Shown piece after piece: positions 17,199 through 17,828 of a DNA stretch of 17,828 nucleotides; position 1 is the first letter of the stretch; each line of letters starts with the position of its first letter. The stretch lies in contig JAJKFJ010021172.1 of NCBI GenBank assembly GCA_027382625.1, forward strand, positions 1-17,828, read 5' to 3'. A program made the translations under genes and the position numbers. The notes beneath the pieces are model-generated. The model saw only the letters and a list, made by a program, of their open reading frames with translations, ran no database searches and was not told where the DNA came from. Source of the DNA: Tetmemena sp. SeJ-2015 (lineage: Eukaryota > Ciliophora > Spirotrichea > Sporadotrichida > Oxytrichidae).

Positions 17199-17828
17199 GA
17201 TGGTAGTTATATTTAGCCTGAATTGAAAAGCCATTTCTAAATTAATTAAAGAAAAAAACGTTTAATATTTAAATTCCATTTTAAGAATATTACCTTTAAA
17301 TTTTTTAAAAATTTTTTTTCTTAAGTTTTAAATGTATTTGTGTAAAAATAAATGATGAAAAAAAGAGGAATTTCTATTTATTTGGAGGACTATTATTATC
17401 ATTTGAGAATAGTTCTTGATTATCATTATAATATTTCATTTGTACTATTTTTATTTATTGAGGTTCCTTTTCCATTTAACATACTTTATTCCAACTTTAC
17501 AAACAAAAAAGTATTTATATTAAATATTTTAGCATCTAAAAGAAACTACTTAAATAGATTTTTATTTAAAAATTAATAATTTTATAAATTGAATAAAATA
17601 TTTTATTTTGATATTAAATCCTAATTAATTCCTTTATTATATAACTTTGGCTCAAATTGCAAATATTTAAAAATATTAAAAAACTTTCAAGCTCAATTAT
17701 TTGATTACAATTCTTATCTAAATTTAATGTTTGATACTGTGTAAAATATTTTAAAAGAAATAGTTAACAAAAATAATTATCAATTTATAATCAAAGCTTG
17801 AAATCTATTATAAATTTAAAGAAATATA
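17199..17828. other. AT-rich DNA with no recognised gene
   Basis: Strongly A/T-rich to the window end. The 74-codon open frame at 17352-17576 has Phe/Ile/Asn/Lys/Tyr composition expected from random AT DNA and no in-frame Gln stops or motifs, so I leave it unannotated. It may be a further IES or flanking germline DNA. Confidence 0.5.

Noticed and set aside
17352..17576. 74-codon plus ORF
   Set aside because: Composition expected of random AT-rich DNA; no motif, no pointer, no continuity with M17.
1..17828. CRISPR array, bacterial operon, rRNA or riboswitch
   Set aside because: No regularly spaced repeats or RNA signatures; codon use, gene structure and transposon type are those of a ciliate nucleus.

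Overview
The window looks like germline (micronuclear) DNA of a spirotrich/hypotrich-type ciliate. Genes here read through many TAA and TAG codons as glutamine and end only at TGA (ciliate nuclear code). The left end carries a TBE-like (Tc1/IS630 superfamily) transposon. Coding pieces downstream are separated by AT-rich inserts flanked by short direct repeats (pointers). At nearly every junction, collapsing the two pointer copies restores the reading frame, and none of the inserts is a GT-AG intron. These are properties of macronuclear-destined segments (MDSs) and internal eliminated sequences (IESs). Species is not identifiable by eye; Oxytricha/Stylonychia relatives fit, other ciliates with the same code are not excluded.

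Layout. (1) 1 to about 3.1 kb, GC-richer: three transposon ORFs. A C2H2 zinc-finger protein runs off the left edge (minus). A 22-25 kDa-class ORF on plus appears frameshifted. A complete 345-residue DDE transposase lies on minus, with catalytic D168, D249 and E284. (2) 3383-4180: a ~798-bp non-coding element with long terminal inverted repeats containing G/C homopolymer runs (MITE-like). (3) 4287-6145, plus: three segments (T1-T3) encoding the multi-pass membrane tail of a large ciliate surface protein, ending at TGA. (4) 6146-7860: about 1.7 kb with no convincing gene. (5) 7861 to about 17.1 kb, plus: seventeen collinear segments (M1-M17) encoding a signal peptide followed by a long secreted right-handed beta-helix-type (polymorphic repeat) region. 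They are separated by sixteen IESs of about 25 bp to 1.2 kb. One IES (15276-16450) contains a GC-rich island of unknown origin.

The head (M1-M17) has no membrane tail in the window, and the tail (T1-T3) has no head. A 6-bp pointer-like repeat, GAAATA at 17115-17120 and 4287-4292, would join M17 to T1 in frame. My main hypothesis is one scrambled gene whose last three segments lie upstream of its first, giving about 1,469 residues: signal peptide, beta-helix ectodomain, four membrane helices, cytoplasmic tail. The alternative is two neighbouring genes of one family, one continuing left of the transposon and the other right of the window. All translations and joins were worked out by hand from the sequence; family names come from motif recognition, not searches.
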